DNA of 6,295 nucleotides from Desulfovibrio desulfuricans. GTDB taxonomy: Bacteria > Desulfobacterota > Desulfovibrionia > Desulfovibrionales > Desulfovibrionaceae. How positions within the stretch are numbered: position 1 is the first letter of the stretch; each line of letters opens with the position of its first letter. The position numbers and the translations under genes were made by a program. The notes under the pieces are model-generated. The model was not told where the DNA came from and did no database searches. It was given only the letters and a program-made list of their open reading frames with translations. Positions 5,183 through 6,295 of the stretch are shown here, in pieces. The stretch covers positions 1 to 6,295 of the forward strand of contig QKDT01000054.1 of NCBI GenBank assembly GCA_003251995.1, in the 5' to 3' direction.

Positions 5183-5782
5183 TTACAATGTGCAGAAAAA
5201 AATCACCCAAAACGGCACGCTGAAGTCAAGTATCATGGCATGCACAATGGAAACAAAAATCCAGTCCTTGCCGCAATACCGGGTAATCACAGGCAGGGTG
5301 GTGTCCATGGTAGAAGCCCCGCCGCAACTGATGGGTATGAGCGGGCCAAAATATTTCGCCAGCAGCGGCGTAAACAGCAACGTGATGAGTTCTCGGGCAA
5401 TATTGCTGATAAGTGCAATAGTGCCCAGCTCTGGCCCCTTGTATTGCGAAATAAAGATGGACGACAGCGAGTAGTAGGCAAAGCCCGCGCCCACAGCCAT
5501 GCACTCGCTCACACTGTAAGCAAGAAACAGGCTCATGAGGGCCGTGCCTGCAAAGGTTCCCACGGTTGTTGCCATGGGGAGCAGCAGCACGCGTGGGCGC
5601 AATGTGCGTAAAATTTCGCCCAGTCTTCGGTCTGATCCGATAGAGATACCTACCAGAATCATAAGCAGCCACAGGGCGTATATCGTTAAGTCGTGCTCCA
5701 CCATGTACGTGGGTATCAGCCCCAGGCGCGCCAGCACTACGCCGGAACAAAAGAAAAACAGGATAATGAGGCTACCCTTCAT
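5183..5782 (-). CDS. lysO: LysO-family lysine exporter, C-terminal half (DUF340)
   Basis: The product (199 residues) is an integral membrane protein matching the C-terminal half of E. coli LysO (YbjE), which exports lysine and toxic lysine analogues. Visible motifs are LMILVGISIGS (40-50), GAGFAYYSLSSIF (98-110), GPELGTIALISNIARELI (116-133, the family's ARELI signature) and CGGASTMDTTLPVI (153-166), with about six hydrophobic segments. The ATG at 5780-5782 is chosen over the upstream TTG (5828-5830): it matches where the family domain begins and leaves an 11-base overlap with the gene for the N-terminal half. A GAGG lies 9 bases before it. Overlap and strand imply translational coupling and equal synthesis of two halves of one transporter. 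Lysine as substrate is inferred from homology. Confidence 0.88.
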   Translation of the reverse strand: MKGSLIILFFFCSGVVLARLGLIPTYMVEHDLTIYALWLLMILVGISIGSDRRLGEILRTLRPRVLLLPMATTVGTFAGTALMSLFLAYSVSECMAVGAGFAYYSLSSIFISQYKGPELGTIALISNIARELITLLFTPLLAKYFGPLIPISCGGASTMDTTLPVITRYCGKDWIFVSIVHAMILDFSVPFWVIFFCTL

Positions 5783-6104
5783 GGCTGGGAGCCTCGGCTG
5801 CTTTTTGGGATTGCTGGGAAGAAACGCCAACGGGTGTGGGCGTTTTGGTGAAAAATCGGCGGATCAACGCCATGCAGAAACAGGAACCCAATATGCCAGA
5901 AACCGTAAGGGCAAGAGCCGCGCCGCCGAGCCGGGGCAGAGACTGAACCAGCATTTCATTGCTGCCCACAGAAATGCCCAAGGCAAAAAGCAGCAGCATT
6001 ATGGCGGGGGTAACGCAACGGGTTAACCAGGTAATCCATGGCTGACCGCGCAGCAGAAAGCCGATAGCAATGCCAAGAAATGTGAGTCCAAGCGCGATGA
6101 ACAT
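5772..6104 (-). CDS. LysO-family transporter, N-terminal half (separate subunit)
   Basis: This 110-residue membrane protein corresponds to the first part of single-chain LysO/YbjE. It has three hydrophobic segments (about 2-18, 33-50, 60-82) and a polar, Pro/Ser/Gln-rich C-terminal tail (87-110). Its LLLFALGISVGSNEML (37-52) parallels LLMILVGISIGSDRRL in the partner protein, suggesting the two halves share an ancient internal repeat. The ATG (6102-6104) is preceded by AAGGAGA (complement of 6115-6121) at a rather long spacing of about 10 bases filled by a T run. It is translated first, and its stop overlaps the next gene's start. It is not a broken gene: both parts are intact with sensible starts. 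Confidence 0.82.
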   Translation of the reverse strand: MFIALGLTFLGIAIGFLLRGQPWITWLTRCVTPAIMLLLFALGISVGSNEMLVQSLPRLGGAALALTVSGILGSCFCMALIRRFFTKTPTPVGVSSQQSQKAAEAPSHEG

Positions 6105-6212
6105 GGAAAAAAAATCTCCTTGCAGTCACCTGTGGGCGGCATTGTAAGGGCAGGCCGGGACTGCGCGGCACGGTGTGCGCGAACCCGGCTGAAACAGGCC
6201 AGGAATAATGGC
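6105..6212 (-). other. Leader/spacer upstream of the split lysO genes
   Basis: The 108-bp gap carries a stem-loop with GCCGGG/CCCGGC outer (6154-6159 with 6184-6189) and GCGC/GCGC inner pairing. A hairpin AGGCCA/TGGCCT (6196-6214) overlaps the previous gene's stop and is followed by only a short GTTT, so it is at best a weak terminator. The space is too short for a lysine riboswitch, and no L-box signature is seen. Confidence 0.4.
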
Positions 6213-6295
6213 CTAGCGCAAAATATGGCGCAGGGCTTCGCGCAGCAGGGCCAGCATGGAGGCATAGCGCTGGTCAAACTGAAGCAAATTGTCCA
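6213..6295 (-). CDS. 3' end of an unidentified gene (partial)
   Basis: The window edge cuts this leftward gene, leaving 26 complete codons and a TAG at 6213-6215. The tail reads as an amphipathic helix (FDQRYASMLALL followed by REALRHILR), which supports real coding. The family cannot be told from so little. It lies 108 bp before the N-terminal half of the lysO pair on the same strand, so co-transcription is possible. Confidence 0.6.
   Translation of the reverse strand, partial: DNLLQFDQRYASMLALLREALRHILR

Noticed and set aside
5173..5200. TTTTTCTG/CAGAAAAA inverted repeat at the end of the C-terminal LysO gene as a terminator
   Set aside because: Stem is AT-rich with an 11-base loop, overlaps the stop codon, and on the minus strand is followed by no T run.
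5783..5830. TTG-initiated 16-residue extension of the C-terminal LysO half
   Set aside because: No Shine-Dalgarno, polar sequence not matching the family, and it would lengthen the overlap with the upstream gene; the ATG at 5780-5782 fits better.
6105..6212. Lysine riboswitch upstream of lysO
   Set aside because: The 108-bp space is too short for an L-box and none of its conserved blocks are seen.

Overview
The window looks like a chromosomal segment of a deltaproteobacterium, most likely a Desulfovibrio-type sulfate reducer. The pointers are a riboswitch-led thiS-thiG start of a thiamine operon, a HEAT-like protein of a type I associate with Desulfovibrionaceae, a LysO-type lysine exporter split into two genes, moderately high GC with AT-rich promoter regions, and GGAGG-type ribosome binding sites. 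Taxonomy is inferred from gene types, not from a marker gene. I see no tRNA, rRNA, CRISPR array, insertion sequence or phage gene.

Left part (1-1457, minus strand): transcription runs right to left through a TPP (thiamine pyrophosphate) riboswitch (1343-1457), a structured expression platform (1195-1302), thiS (sulfur carrier) and thiG (thiazole synthase). The operon continues past the left edge, where thiH and thiF would be expected. Thiamine pyrophosphate is expected to shut off synthesis of the thiazole half of the vitamin through the riboswitch, probably by hiding the thiS ribosome binding site.

Middle (1458-3970): a 592-bp AT-rich divergent region separates the thi operon from cstA on the plus strand. 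It holds a CRP/FNR-like palindrome, a candidate promoter and a leader with a strong Shine-Dalgarno site followed by a 15-codon reading frame. cstA encodes a 613-residue CstA-family peptide/pyruvate transporter and ends at a textbook intrinsic terminator.

Right part (4032-6295, minus strand): a 228-residue helical-repeat protein converges on cstA. A 464-bp gap follows, with paired G and C runs that look like an intergenic repeat element. Then come two overlapping genes for the N- and C-terminal halves of a LysO (YbjE/DUF340) lysine exporter, and the last codons of an unidentified gene cut by the window edge.

No novel multi-gene system is evident; the genes are ordinary metabolism and transport. 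The most interesting material is RNA-level and architectural: the extra helix in the TPP aptamer, the layered hairpins before thiS, the cstA leader, and the split exporter.
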